From the NCBI RefSeq assembly GCF_004339095.1, contig NZ_SMGQ01000019.1:1-64000 (forward strand): a DNA stretch of 64,000 nucleotides. Direction: 5' to 3'. The DNA is from Natranaerovirga hydrolytica (GTDB lineage: Bacteria > Bacillota > Clostridia > Lachnospirales > DSM-24629). The notes below the pieces were generated by a model that saw only the letters and a list, made by a program, of their open reading frames with translations, was not told the DNA's origin and ran no database searches. The position numbers and the translations under genes were made by a program. Shown here piece after piece: positions 27,721 through 36,734 of this stretch. Positions within the stretch are counted from its first letter, which is position 1, and each line of letters begins with the position of its first letter.

Positions 27721-28885
27721 TGATTCCCCTTTTCTCGATTTTTATTTTCAAATAAAATCCTTTTCCTAAACTTGAATGATAATCAACGTCACCACCAATT
27801 TCTCCTACTCTTTCTTCAATGCCCTTTAACCCTATTCCTAATTTTATCTCATTGGTTCCTTTTCCATCATCTTTTAATATCATTATTAAGGATTCTTTTG
27901 TAAAATTCATTATAATATCCACTTTATTGGCTTGCCCATGTCTAATGGCATTGGATAAAAACTCTTGTACCACTCTATATATTGTACCAAACTGTTCTGC
28001 CGTTAATGTCCATGTTTCTTTTGATACTTTTAATCTTACATTCACACCGGATAATTTTTGAAAGTTTTTTATCAGTTCTTCTAGTCCTAGTATGTTTTTA
28101 TATTCATCATACTCTTTAGGCTTAAGTTCCCTTACTGCTCTACGTACTGCTTCTAAACTTTCTTTAGAGAAACTTCTTAACTGTTCTGCCATTTGTGTTA
28201 TATTCCGATCTTGGTTTTCATTGGCTAATTTCTCTATGGCACCTAATTGAATGATAATTGTAGATAAGCTATGACCTACACTGTCGTGAATATCTCTTGA
28301 TATTCTATTTCTTTCTTTTAATAAAGTGAGTTCCTCGATAGAATTAGCATATTCTTTCAAATCTTGATTGGCTTTTTTTAATTTATCTTCTGAAATTCTA
28401 AGTTGATTATAAATGCTTTGAGCTTTAACCTTTTCTTGTTGCTCTATTTGTATGTATTCATTAAGAAAGGTTATGATGGCTAATACGCCTATCATTATAA
28501 GCCAATCCTCTATTTGCATAGTTTGATTCATACCAATACCTAATAGCAAAATAGTTATATATATAAGCACATGCATAAAATAGTTAAAAGGCTTACGAAG
28601 CAAATAACTGGTATCCATACCTATTGGCAAATAATAAAACAACATAATGCCACTGTATTGTTTGTAACCATAATATAAAATAATAAGCTCTATGAAAAAA
28701 GAAATCATCATTAAAACTTTTTTTCTATACAAATAATTGAGTCGTACTTGTCCATTAATGATAAAAAACAAAACAAATATAACCGTTGTGTAGCTTATCG
28801 TATGCTCTGGAACGCCTATAATACTTAAAACCATTAATGCTATGGCTATGTATCTAATGAATAAAAAGAGTTTTGTATCATTCAA
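27683..28885 (-). CDS. Sensor histidine kinase (HisKA_3 type)
   Basis: A 400-residue membrane kinase. The N-terminal 150 residues hold about six membrane segments with very short loops, then a coiled coil (about 155-190), then the phosphoacceptor box NRISRDIHDSVGHSLS, then an ATPase domain with KDDGKGTNEIKLGIGLKGIEERV. It lacks a large external sensor, like kinases that sense through the membrane and often govern neighbouring exporters (DesK/LiaS-type). Confidence 0.9.
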   Translation of the reverse strand: MNDTKLFLFIRYIAIALMVLSIIGVPEHTISYTTVIFVLFFIINGQVRLNYLYRKKVLMMISFFIELIILYYGYKQYSGIMLFYYLPIGMDTSYLLRKPFNYFMHVLIYITILLLGIGMNQTMQIEDWLIMIGVLAIITFLNEYIQIEQQEKVKAQSIYNQLRISEDKLKKANQDLKEYANSIEELTLLKERNRISRDIHDSVGHSLSTIIIQLGAIEKLANENQDRNITQMAEQLRSFSKESLEAVRRAVRELKPKEYDEYKNILGLEELIKNFQKLSGVNVRLKVSKETWTLTAEQFGTIYRVVQEFLSNAIRHGQANKVDIIMNFTKESLIMILKDDGKGTNEIKLGIGLKGIEERVGEIGGDVDYHSSLGKGFYLKIKIEKRGINANGEYQSIISR

Positions 28886-28979
28886 TGCTTTTCCTCCTTT
28901 GCTTCTTTACTCTTTTTAGAGTAACCAACCTTTGTATTCTTGTCAATCCATACTCTGAAAATCAAGCTGGAATTAAGAC

Positions 28980-29023
28980 ACAAAAAAGGGACAACCCCTT
29001 TTGATTGGAATTGTCCTTTTTGT
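28980..29023 (-). terminator. Terminator after the oxidoreductase genes
   Basis: On the minus strand, AAGGACAAT pairs with TTGTCCCTT across a loop and is followed by a T-rich run, 13 bases downstream of the gene end at 29036. Confidence 0.65.
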
Positions 29024-29035
29024 TATGTGTTAAAT

Positions 29036-31285
29036 TTATAGTACTGGACTATCGTTCATTGCTTTTAGTCTTTCCCATCTACGATCAATTTCTGTTTGAA
29101 TTTGATCCATTATTTCTTTGTATTCTTCTTTTTTAGTTAAATGCTTTGTTCTACCCATCATTTTGAAGAATTCTTCTACTGCAATTTTTTTATCTTTTCC
29201 TTCAGGATTATAGGTTATAGTTGTAATCCCTTGCTCCATTTCAAATAATGGATGATAACAAGAATCTACCGCTGCTTCTATAACACTTCTTTCGTATCTT
29301 GGGTTATCTCCCCAGTTCAGTGGGCAAGCAGATATTGCTTTTAAAAATGCTAAACCATGTTCTTTAGCATATTTTTGCGCTTTAGCTGCTTTACGAATAA
29401 AGTCTGCTGGTTGACTCTCTGCAACTGTAGCAACATATGGTATATGGGTTCCTGCAAATATCATTGGTGTGTCTTTATGAAGCTGTAACTTCCCTGCCTG
29501 AGCTGGTCCAACATGAGATGTTGACGTTTTTGCTCCTCTTGGTGTTGAATAAGATAACTGGTATCCTGTGTTCATATAGCCACCATTATCATATTCCATA
29601 ATAATCATCTTGTGATTTCTAAGAGCTGCACCAATTGCTGGTCCCATACCAATATCAAGACCACCATCTCCACTAATCATAACAAATGTAAAGTCATCCC
29701 CTTCAGGAATTTCTCCACGTCTTTGTTTTTCATGGAACATTTCCACAAGCCCTGATAATGTAGCTGCACCATTTTGGAACAAGTTATGCACATACGTTAC
29801 TCTAAAAGACGTTTTTGGATACGCTGTTGTTACAACCATACCACAACCTGTATGGAATAATAACACAACATTACCTTCTAAACCTTTTAATAAATGATTC
29901 ACATTAACTGGTATACCACAACCTGGACAAGCACCATGACCTGGAGCCCATCTTCTTGGCATTTTTGTTGCATCTTTTGGCAAACCACCTTTTACTTTGT
30001 AACGACCTGTTTCTTCATCTTTTTCTACTGTTGTCAGTCCAGGTGATGCTTCTTCTTTTGTTATTGGTTTAAAATATTGAGTTGGCTCATAGTTTGCTTC
30101 ACCTTTATAATGTCCATAATAATCAAATCTTTTTTCTACTTTTTGTTTTTCTGCTACTTCAACAACTTCATTAAGCATTTGCATTGCATCTTCTATATAA
30201 AAGTCTTTACCACTTAAACCGTATACTCTCGATACAACTTCAATGTCTGATTTATAATCTTGTAAAGTCGCTTTAATTTCTAATGTCATATTACCACCAT
30301 CAGAACCGTAACTGTCTTGACGGTCAGCAACCATTATAGCTTTAACACCTTTACACATATCGTATAACTCTTCTTTTGGCCACGGTCTGAGTACATTAGA
30401 CGTGAATACACCTACTTTTTTGCCTTCTTTTCTTAATTCATCTACTGCTTGTTTTGCTGTATCATAACTTGAACCAAGAGCAAAAATAGCAGCTTCTGCA
30501 TCTTCCATTCTATGGCCTAACATGACATTGTATTCTCTTCCAGTAAGCTTTGTATATTCTGCAAATACTTCTGGTATAACGGTTCTAGATTCTTCCATTG
30601 CTAAGTGCAATTGGAATTTGTTATTGATTAAGTCTGGTTCATTCATATAAGATCCAAATGTTAATGGATTTTCTGGATCTAATGTATGATATTCTGGTTT
30701 GTATTCTCCTAAAAAGTCTTTTACATCTTGATCTTGAGCAAATACTTCTGCTTTTCTCTTTTGATGACTTGTGAAGAAACCATCATATGCTACAATAACT
30801 GGTAATTTTACTTTTTCAGCTATTTTCAGTGCCACAATGTTCATATCATAAACTGCTTGAGGATCTTTTGCAAATAAAATAATCCATCCTGTGTTCAATG
30901 TATACATTATGTCACTATGATCACCTTTTATAGAAAGTGGTCCGGACACTGTACGACAGGCAACATTAAGTACCATTGGTAAGCGAGTCCCTGATTGTAC
31001 GGGTAATTGTTCTAATGCATATAATAAACCATTAGCTGATGTTGCATTGAAAACACGTCCACCACCTGTTGTTGCCCCATAGCATATACCTGCTGCACCA
31101 TGTTCTCCGTCACCTGCTATTAATTCTACATTATGTTCTCCTGCAGCTTTTAACTCGTCTAAGTGTTCTGCTACTTGCGTAGACGGTGTAATTGGATAAT
31201 AGCCCATAATGTGGTAATTTATTTGTTTGGCAGCATAAGCCGCTAATTCATTTCCACTATCAAATACGATCTTTTGTTCTACCAT
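29036..31285 (-). CDS. 2-oxoacid:ferredoxin oxidoreductase, fused alpha-beta subunit (pyruvate type likely)
   Basis: A 749-residue fusion. The first about 430 residues are the alpha chain (GYYPITPSTQVAEHL, then the TSANGLL and GPLSIKGDHSD regions). The remainder is the thiamine diphosphate-binding beta chain with APGHGACPGCGIPV, HTGCGM and SGDGGLDIGMG. It decarboxylates a 2-oxoacid to acyl-CoA with ferredoxin as acceptor. The start is ATG at 31285, after AGGAGG. The partner gamma-delta subunit is upstream, 24 bases away. Pyruvate is the most likely substrate but is not proven by sequence alone. Confidence 0.85.
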   Translation of the reverse strand: MVEQKIVFDSGNELAAYAAKQINYHIMGYYPITPSTQVAEHLDELKAAGEHNVELIAGDGEHGAAGICYGATTGGGRVFNATSANGLLYALEQLPVQSGTRLPMVLNVACRTVSGPLSIKGDHSDIMYTLNTGWIILFAKDPQAVYDMNIVALKIAEKVKLPVIVAYDGFFTSHQKRKAEVFAQDQDVKDFLGEYKPEYHTLDPENPLTFGSYMNEPDLINNKFQLHLAMEESRTVIPEVFAEYTKLTGREYNVMLGHRMEDAEAAIFALGSSYDTAKQAVDELRKEGKKVGVFTSNVLRPWPKEELYDMCKGVKAIMVADRQDSYGSDGGNMTLEIKATLQDYKSDIEVVSRVYGLSGKDFYIEDAMQMLNEVVEVAEKQKVEKRFDYYGHYKGEANYEPTQYFKPITKEEASPGLTTVEKDEETGRYKVKGGLPKDATKMPRRWAPGHGACPGCGIPVNVNHLLKGLEGNVVLLFHTGCGMVVTTAYPKTSFRVTYVHNLFQNGAATLSGLVEMFHEKQRRGEIPEGDDFTFVMISGDGGLDIGMGPAIGAALRNHKMIIMEYDNGGYMNTGYQLSYSTPRGAKTSTSHVGPAQAGKLQLHKDTPMIFAGTHIPYVATVAESQPADFIRKAAKAQKYAKEHGLAFLKAISACPLNWGDNPRYERSVIEAAVDSCYHPLFEMEQGITTITYNPEGKDKKIAVEEFFKMMGRTKHLTKKEEYKEIMDQIQTEIDRRWERLKAMNDSPVL

Positions 31286-31309
31286 AAACACGAGCCTCCT
31301 CTTCGTTTT

Positions 31310-32380
31310 TTATATATCTAAACTTTCTTCACTTTCTGTTGTTACAATTGAACTTGCTCCTGCATCTTCAAACTCCATTTTATCTACAATCAAATCTTGA
31401 TTTCTAACATGTGTACTCCAAATATCTTCGTCTCTTTCTAAGCCTTCTGTCAATGCCTTAACTGGACAAATTTCTACACATCTTAAGCACCCTTTACAGT
31501 GATGGTAGTCTGGACCAATATTCACCATTGCTGGCTTACCTCTAAATTCTCCTGGAACAAATTGATAAACCATATCTGGACATGTGGAATCACATAAACC
31601 ACAGTTAATGCACTTGTCTTTATGGAATATAGGCACATATCCTTCTCTACTAGCTGTTAAATCATTATCTACTGTACTACCAGGTACTGGGTTAATACCA
31701 CCTATTGGCGCGTTATCCCAACCCCATTCTCTTTTATCTTCTTTATAATCTTGGTATTCGTATTGACCATCTGCTTTATACTCTTTTTCTTGAAATTCTG
31801 CGTAACCTCTTCTTACGCCTGCTAAGTTACCTTCTAATGCAGCTGGATATTTTTTTCCTATAGTATCTTTTACAACTTCTTCCATTTTTTCTAAAGAAAT
31901 AAATCCTGAAGCTTTTGCGATTGCTCCTAACATAACCATATTGGTTCTTGTTTTTTCTTCAATAGAAATTTTAAGAGCATCTATACAAATAAGCTTTCCT
32001 GCATACATTTTCAAGTTATCTCTTACTGTATCAGGATCTTTAGACGTGTTAACGATGACTACGCTGTCTTCTCCTACTCCAGCCATGACTGGAATTTTTC
32101 CAGATAATCTTTCATGGAATATTCCAAGGATATGTGGACGTTCTACTGGACTATTAATATTAATTTCTTGATCTGCTTTACAATATCTTACGTATGATTT
32201 TACTGGTGTTCCTCTTTTTTCTGAACCATAACTGGCAAAGTTAGAACTATTTAAACCCAGTTTTAATACTCCTAATTCGCCTAAAATTTTACCACTTAAG
32301 TTAGCTCCTAATCCTCCAATACTTTCTAAGCGGATTTCATAAAAGCCATATTTGTTGGTTTTTGGTAATTGAACGCTCAT
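31310..32380 (-). CDS. 2-oxoacid:ferredoxin oxidoreductase, fused gamma-delta subunit
   Basis: A 356-residue protein. Residues about 10-190 form the gamma domain (RLESIGGLGANLSGKILGE). Residues about 240-330 form a delta-type ferredoxin domain with two [4Fe-4S] motifs, CINCGLCDSTCP and CKGCLRCVEICP. It completes the two-polypeptide enzyme with the downstream alpha-beta fusion. The start could be ATG 32380 or the adjacent TTG 32383; AGGAGG lies 8 bases before the ATG. Confidence 0.85.
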   Translation of the reverse strand: MSVQLPKTNKYGFYEIRLESIGGLGANLSGKILGELGVLKLGLNSSNFASYGSEKRGTPVKSYVRYCKADQEININSPVERPHILGIFHERLSGKIPVMAGVGEDSVVIVNTSKDPDTVRDNLKMYAGKLICIDALKISIEEKTRTNMVMLGAIAKASGFISLEKMEEVVKDTIGKKYPAALEGNLAGVRRGYAEFQEKEYKADGQYEYQDYKEDKREWGWDNAPIGGINPVPGSTVDNDLTASREGYVPIFHKDKCINCGLCDSTCPDMVYQFVPGEFRGKPAMVNIGPDYHHCKGCLRCVEICPVKALTEGLERDEDIWSTHVRNQDLIVDKMEFEDAGASSIVTTESEESLDI

Positions 32381-32408
32381 CAAGCCATCCTCCTTTTGTA
32401 TTGATTAC

Positions 32409-32462
32409 ATTATAGGAATTTTTTATATAATATGACAATTAATATTTGATATTGACATATTA
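32409..32462 (-). promoter_or_regulatory. Promoter of the oxidoreductase operon with inverted repeat
   Basis: On the minus strand, TTGTCA (32438-32433), an 18-bp spacer and TATAAT (32414-32409). An imperfect inverted repeat, AATATGACAAT...ATTGACATATT (about 32429-32461, one mismatch), covers the -35 region and could be an operator. The regulator is unknown. Confidence 0.5.
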
Positions 32463-32537
32463 TTCCTAATAATTATTATAACATAACAACCATTATTCTC
32501 ACAACTTTTATATTACAAATATTAATCTATCCAATTC

Positions 32538-33299
32538 TTATTTTATTATTTCATTAATCACTTGATTTATAATATTTTCTTTGTCATTAATGGCGGACTG
32601 TTTTTGCTTTTTCCCTTTTCCATTATCATACTGTATAGATTCAACATTTTCATGGAGATAGCTAATATTTTCTTTATTGTCATAGAGATTTTTTTCATTC
32701 TCAATATTCTTTTGTGCCATTTCTTCCATTTTATTATAATTTTCATAAATAACCTCTTTTTTTATCTGTTGATCTAATTTATTTTTTAATGTGTTTTCAA
32801 GATAATCCTTAACATTAGAATAAAAAATATGCTTTTTCATTTCTATTGCCAAAAAAGCTTTAGTACTTAATAAAATGCTACCTATCATAAAACCCATTAT
32901 TCCAGGCAAAAAAATCATGGTTATATTCAGTATATCTTGTTGCATATAATAGGTTATATTAAGAAATGTTCCTAAAAACCCAATAACAACACACATATAT
33001 ATTGCTTCTATACTGATGCTTTCTAATCTATAAATAGGTATTTTAAATATCCTTTTTTCATATAGCGACTTGTCTATAAAAGCTTGTACTTCATTGGTAT
33101 ATAATTCTAGTTTGTAACAATTTTCATATTTTAATTTTATGTTTTTTAATAGGGAACTATTTGTCAAACTCATATTTTTACTTTCTTTTAAAAGTTTTGT
33201 ATAAACGGTATTTAAAACAGATAGTGTCATCAAACTTATGACCCCTAATAAGATTATAAAGACACTTATAACGTGTCTTTCAATAAACCACTCTAACAT
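32538..33299 (-). CDS. Hypothetical membrane protein
   Basis: A 253-residue protein with three membrane segments (about 9-31, 98-118 and 124-146) and a long, charged Lys/Glu/Asn-rich cytoplasmic tail (about 165-253) that is probably coiled-coil. The layout of one segment, a cytoplasmic stretch, and a hairpin of two resembles MotA/TolQ/ExbB channel proteins, but no diagnostic motif is seen. It stands alone between the oxidoreductase operon and mtnN. I do not recognise a named family. Confidence 0.6.
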   Translation of the reverse strand: MLEWFIERHVISVFIILLGVISLMTLSVLNTVYTKLLKESKNMSLTNSSLLKNIKLKYENCYKLELYTNEVQAFIDKSLYEKRIFKIPIYRLESISIEAIYMCVVIGFLGTFLNITYYMQQDILNITMIFLPGIMGFMIGSILLSTKAFLAIEMKKHIFYSNVKDYLENTLKNKLDQQIKKEVIYENYNKMEEMAQKNIENEKNLYDNKENISYLHENVESIQYDNGKGKKQKQSAINDKENIINQVINEIIK

Positions 33300-33384
33300 T
33301 TACAAATCCCCTTTTCCATTTTTTTACATTTTTGTTTTTATTATACATTATTTATCTTTCTTTGAAAAGAGGATAGTTGTTATT

Positions 33385-34083
33385 TTACAATGCTTCTAAC
33401 ATATATTGAAGCATATTACAAGAATGATTGGCGGCTTTTATGACAAATTCGTTAAAATTAATTTCTGCACTATCATCTGCCTTATCGGATATTGCACGAA
33501 TAATAACAAAAGGAACGGCATTGAGGTAACATACTTGAGCAATGGCTGCACCTTCCATTTCTGTACAATAACCATTAAAAATGTCTAACAACCTATCTTT
33601 TTTTTCTTTGCTGGATATAAATTGATCCCCACTGACAATACGCTCTACAAAAACTTTGTTTTCTTTATTGCTTTTTTCACTGGCTTTTTTCGCTAATTCT
33701 ATTAACATTTCATCGGCTTTAAAAATGGATGTTTCCATCCTAGGAACTTCTCCTAATTTGTAGCCAAAGCCTGTTGCGTCCATATCATGTTGCATCGTAT
33801 CTTTTGAAATAACCACATCACCAATATTAACTTTGGCATTTAAGCCTCCTGCTACACCTGTATTAATAATACCTTCTACATTATATTGATCAATAAGTAC
33901 TTGGGTACATACCGCTGCATTTACTTTTCCAATACCACTTCTAACCACAACTACTTTTTTATCTTTTATGGTCCCTTCATAGAAAGTCATAGTAGCTATT
34001 TCTTCTGACCTCTCTAACAACATTGTTTCTTTTAACAAGCTTATTTCTTCCTCCATTGCACCTATTATACCAATTGTCTTCAT
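33385..34083 (-). CDS. mtnN: 5'-methylthioadenosine/S-adenosylhomocysteine nucleosidase
   Basis: A 232-residue nucleosidase. It opens with IGIIGAMEEEISLL and carries NTGVAGGL, VSGDQFISS and EMEGAAIAQVC, the last with the catalytic glutamates. It hydrolyses MTA and SAH to recycle methionine and adenine, and contributes to AI-2 precursor formation if LuxS is present. Normal family length. Confidence 0.95.
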   Translation of the reverse strand: MKTIGIIGAMEEEISLLKETMLLERSEEIATMTFYEGTIKDKKVVVVRSGIGKVNAAVCTQVLIDQYNVEGIINTGVAGGLNAKVNIGDVVISKDTMQHDMDATGFGYKLGEVPRMETSIFKADEMLIELAKKASEKSNKENKVFVERIVSGDQFISSKEKKDRLLDIFNGYCTEMEGAAIAQVCYLNAVPFVIIRAISDKADDSAEINFNEFVIKAANHSCNMLQYMLEAL

Positions 34084-34177
34084 ACGTTCCTCCTGCTTAC
34101 TTTAATTATATTTTAATTGTATTATATCATTTGCTTTTCTTGATTTCATTATTAAATCTATTGAATTTATATATACT

Positions 34178-34672
34178 TTATAAGCATGCCTTTACAATTT
34201 CTTCTATTACTTTTTCAACACCTTTATTCTTCGCACTAATTTTTATATCACAATAGGTTTCATAAAGTGGTACTCTTTCTTCAAATAAAGACTTTAGAGT
34301 TTGGCCTTCTTTCATAGCCACACCTCTAGTTTTTATATTTTTTAATCGCTTCTGAAGACTTTTCAAGGGTAATTCTAAAAATACTACTGTCCCTAATGCT
34401 TTCATATTCTCCATAGCTTCTTGTCCGTATACAACACTTCCACCTGTTGCAATCACTGCTTGATGACACTTTAATTGAGACACCACCTCATTTTCTGTTT
34501 TTAAAAATCCTTCTATGCCTTCTTTGTTTATAATTTTTTGTAATGTGGTCTTTTTTTCTTTTTGTATTAAAAGATCTGTATCAATAAATTCATAACCTAA
34601 TGTTTTAGCTAATAGCACACCCACTGTACTTTTACCTACTCCTGGCATGCCTATTAATATAATATTTTTCAT
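34178..34672 (-). CDS. aroK: Shikimate kinase
   Basis: A 164-residue P-loop kinase. Walker A is GMPGVGKSTVG, followed by EFIDTDLLIQKE (substrate Asp) and ATGGSVVYGQE. It phosphorylates shikimate in the aromatic amino acid pathway. No other aro genes are in the window. It is divergent from dinB, with start sites 80 bases apart sharing a short control region. Confidence 0.9.
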   Translation of the reverse strand: MKNIILIGMPGVGKSTVGVLLAKTLGYEFIDTDLLIQKEKKTTLQKIINKEGIEGFLKTENEVVSQLKCHQAVIATGGSVVYGQEAMENMKALGTVVFLELPLKSLQKRLKNIKTRGVAMKEGQTLKSLFEERVPLYETYCDIKISAKNKGVEKVIEEIVKACL

Positions 34673-34703
34673 TATAACCTCCTCCTTTTACATAATTTGT
34701 CTC

Positions 34704-34732
34704 TTTACACAGAACACTTGTTCGTATATAAT
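34704..34732 (+). promoter_or_regulatory. dinB promoter with LexA box
   Basis: TTTACA (34704-34709), a 17-bp spacer and TATAAT (34727-34732). The spacer contains AGAACACTTGTTCG (34711-34724), which matches the Gram-positive LexA/DinR box CGAAC-N4-GTTCG at all but the first base. This places dinB under SOS control. Confidence 0.85.
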
Positions 34733-34751
34733 AATCTTACGAGGTGATTCT

Positions 34752-36002
34752 ATGCATTCTAAAGTCATTTTTCATATTGATGTTAATTCTGCTTATTTAA
34801 GTTGGGAAGCTACTTCCCGCCTTCAAAACGGGCACTCCCTAGACCTTCGCACAATACCTTCTGCTATTGGTGGTGATGTAGATAAACGCCGTGGTATTAT
34901 TTTAGCAAAGTCTATTCCTGCAAAAAAATATAATATTAAAACTGGTGAATCTTTAATGGAAGCCTTCAAAAAGTGTCCTGACTTAAAGGTTGTTCCACCT
35001 AATTATGATTTATATATGCAGTGCAGCAATGCAATGGTTCATATTTTAAAAGATTATTCTCCATTTATCCAACGTTATAGTGTGGATGAGTGTTTTTTAG
35101 ATTATAGCAATATGGATGAACACTTTGGCTCTCCTGTGCAAGCTGCTACTACCATTCAAACTAGAATTTATAACGCATTAGGCTTTACTGTTAATATCGG
35201 TATTTCTTCCAATAAATTACTGGCTAAAATGGCTTCTGATTTTCAAAAACCGAACTTAGTACACACACTCTTTCCAGAAGAAATCGAAAAAAAAATGTGG
35301 CCTTTGCCTATTGGGGATTTATTTATGGTTGGAAAATCTAGCGCAAAAAAACTTTTAAACTTAGGCATTTATACCATTGGTGATTTGGCAAAATCTAATC
35401 CTGATTTATTATACACACATTTAAAAAGTCACGGTCTTCTTATTTGGAATTATGCTAATGGCATGGACCATTCTCTGGTTTCAAAAGAGAGTGATCCTGT
35501 TAAAGGCATTGGCAATTCCACGACCATACCCTTTGATGTAGAAGACGAAAAAACAGCAAAATTAATCCTTTTATCTTTATGCGAAAGTGTATGTATGCGA
35601 CTAAGACAATCTAATCTCTCTAGTGAGTTGGTGCATATTAAAATTAAGACAAATAATTTTCATTCCTATTCACACCAAAAGAAATTATTATATGGCTCTA
35701 ATATAACCCATACCATTTACCAAGAGGTTTGTCTGCTTTTTGATGAAGTATGGGATAAAGAACCCATTCGTCAATTAGGCGTTCGAGTATCCAACCTTAA
35801 CGCCTCAACAAAAGAACAATTAAATCTGTTTGATACCACCCATAAAGAAAAATTACAACGGTTAGATGATTCTATTGATTCTATTCGAAAAAAATATGGT
35901 AATGAAGCAATCCTACGAGGATGTTTTATTAATGCACCTATTAAACCGTTTGTCGGCGGAATGCCTACTAAAGATTATCCCATTATGTCTAGTCTATTAT
36001 AA
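34752..36002 (+). CDS. dinB: Y-family DNA polymerase (Pol IV/DinB type)
   Basis: A 416-residue translesion polymerase. Metal-binding motifs are FHIDVNSAYLSWEA and RYSVDECFLDYS. The C-terminal region carries a sliding clamp-binding motif, QLNLF, in KEQLNLFDTT. The start is ATG at 34752 after GAGGTGA; an upstream extension overlapping aroK lacks a ribosome binding site. It is preceded by a LexA box and followed after 15 bases by a small companion gene. Confidence 0.92.
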   Translation: MHSKVIFHIDVNSAYLSWEATSRLQNGHSLDLRTIPSAIGGDVDKRRGIILAKSIPAKKYNIKTGESLMEAFKKCPDLKVVPPNYDLYMQCSNAMVHILKDYSPFIQRYSVDECFLDYSNMDEHFGSPVQAATTIQTRIYNALGFTVNIGISSNKLLAKMASDFQKPNLVHTLFPEEIEKKMWPLPIGDLFMVGKSSAKKLLNLGIYTIGDLAKSNPDLLYTHLKSHGLLIWNYANGMDHSLVSKESDPVKGIGNSTTIPFDVEDEKTAKLILLSLCESVCMRLRQSNLSSELVHIKIKTNNFHSYSHQKKLLYGSNITHTIYQEVCLLFDEVWDKEPIRQLGVRVSNLNASTKEQLNLFDTTHKEKLQRLDDSIDSIRKKYGNEAILRGCFINAPIKPFVGGMPTKDYPIMSSLL

Positions 36003-36017
36003 GGAAGGATGATATCT

Positions 36018-36281
36018 ATGAAAATTATTAAACAACCTGTTGATATGATTGCCTACTTTAATGTAGAAGGCATTTTAATGCCTATAAAATTTCGTCTAGA
36101 GTCAGATGATAAAATGCTTAAAACCATAAAAATTTCTAATGTTTTATACCATACTGAAGAAAAATTTGCTGGCAATTTAGTAAGAACTTATGCTTGTAAT
36201 GTTATAATAGATGCTTTTGAAAAGCCTTGCGAACTCAAATACCATGTTCATAATTGTAAATGGTTTTTATTTAAAATATGA
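36018..36281 (+). CDS. Small conserved protein downstream of dinB
   Basis: An 87-residue protein, beta-rich, with no membrane segment. The start at ATG 36018 is 9 bases after AAGGAAGG; an ATG at 36009 abuts that site. It lies directly behind dinB in the LexA-controlled unit, so a role in or under the DNA damage response is plausible. It contains PVDMIAYFNVEGILMPIKFR and the late HNCKWFLFKI. No recognised function. Confidence 0.7.
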   Translation: MKIIKQPVDMIAYFNVEGILMPIKFRLESDDKMLKTIKISNVLYHTEEKFAGNLVRTYACNVIIDAFEKPCELKYHVHNCKWFLFKI

Positions 36282-36342
36282 TGCCTTTATATGTTATTGA
36301 TTTTGCTATATTATTTTTAACTATCCATTCGTCCAAAAAAAA

Positions 36343-36428
36343 TGTGGATAAATTCTGTCACAGCAATCATAATGTTTTTATAGTTATCCACTTATTTTTG
36401 ACGCTTATACACCGTTTTTTGTGGATAA
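36343..36428. promoter_or_regulatory. DnaA-box cluster
   Basis: Four boxes lie within 86 bp. Two are exact: TGTGGATAA at 36343-36351 and 36420-36428, the complement of TTATCCACA. Two have one mismatch on the plus strand: TTATCCACT at 36384-36392 and TTATACACC at 36405-36413. A very AT-rich stretch follows, before the small gene at 36526. It could be a DnaA-regulated promoter or a titration site; this is probably not oriC itself, which is expected beyond the right edge. Confidence 0.6.
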
Positions 36429-36525
36429 CTATTCTTGACTGCTATTGATTTTATTTTAAAAAGATGTATAAATTACCTATATTTTTTTATACTAATTATA
36501 TCATATTAAAAAGGAGAGATATATA

Positions 36526-36678
36526 ATGGAAAAGAAATTTACAACTGGTATTGTTGTTGGTAGTTTAATTGGCGCTTCAACTGCTATGCTTATGGATAAT
36601 ATGGATAAAAAAACAATGAAAAGCATGAAAAAAAGAGTTAGCAGTATGCAATCTATGTTACATCCCCAAAACAAATAA
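36526..36678 (+). CDS. Small YtxH-like membrane protein
   Basis: A 50-residue protein starting MEKKFTTGIVVGSLIGASTA, with one hydrophobic glycine-rich segment (about 7-24) then a Met/Lys-rich tail. An AAAGGAGAG site precedes ATG. This is the pattern of short YtxH-type single-pass proteins. It lies just downstream of the DnaA-box cluster, which may influence it, and is followed by a palindromic repeat and a strong terminator. Confidence 0.7.
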   Translation: MEKKFTTGIVVGSLIGASTAMLMDNMDKKTMKSMKKRVSSMQSMLHPQNK

Positions 36679-36692
36679 TACTTTCAACACAT

Positions 36693-36725
36693 CATGTATC
36701 TCTTGCGTCAGCAAGAGGCATTTTA
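36693..36725. repeat. Dispersed palindromic repeat, short copy
   Basis: TATCTCTTGC, GTCA, GCAAGAGGCAT forms a hairpin that aligns with the copy at 49440-49478 (GTCTCTT...AAGAGGCAT). It lies between the small YtxH-like gene and its terminator. Confidence 0.5.
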
Positions 36726-36734
36726 CACGTTAGT

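Noticed and set aside
36343-36428. Interpreting the DnaA-box cluster as the chromosomal origin
   Set aside because: Gene order at the right edge (yidC, jag, mnmE, mnmG, rsmG, noc, parAB) and uniform strand bias across the cluster indicate oriC beyond position 64000.
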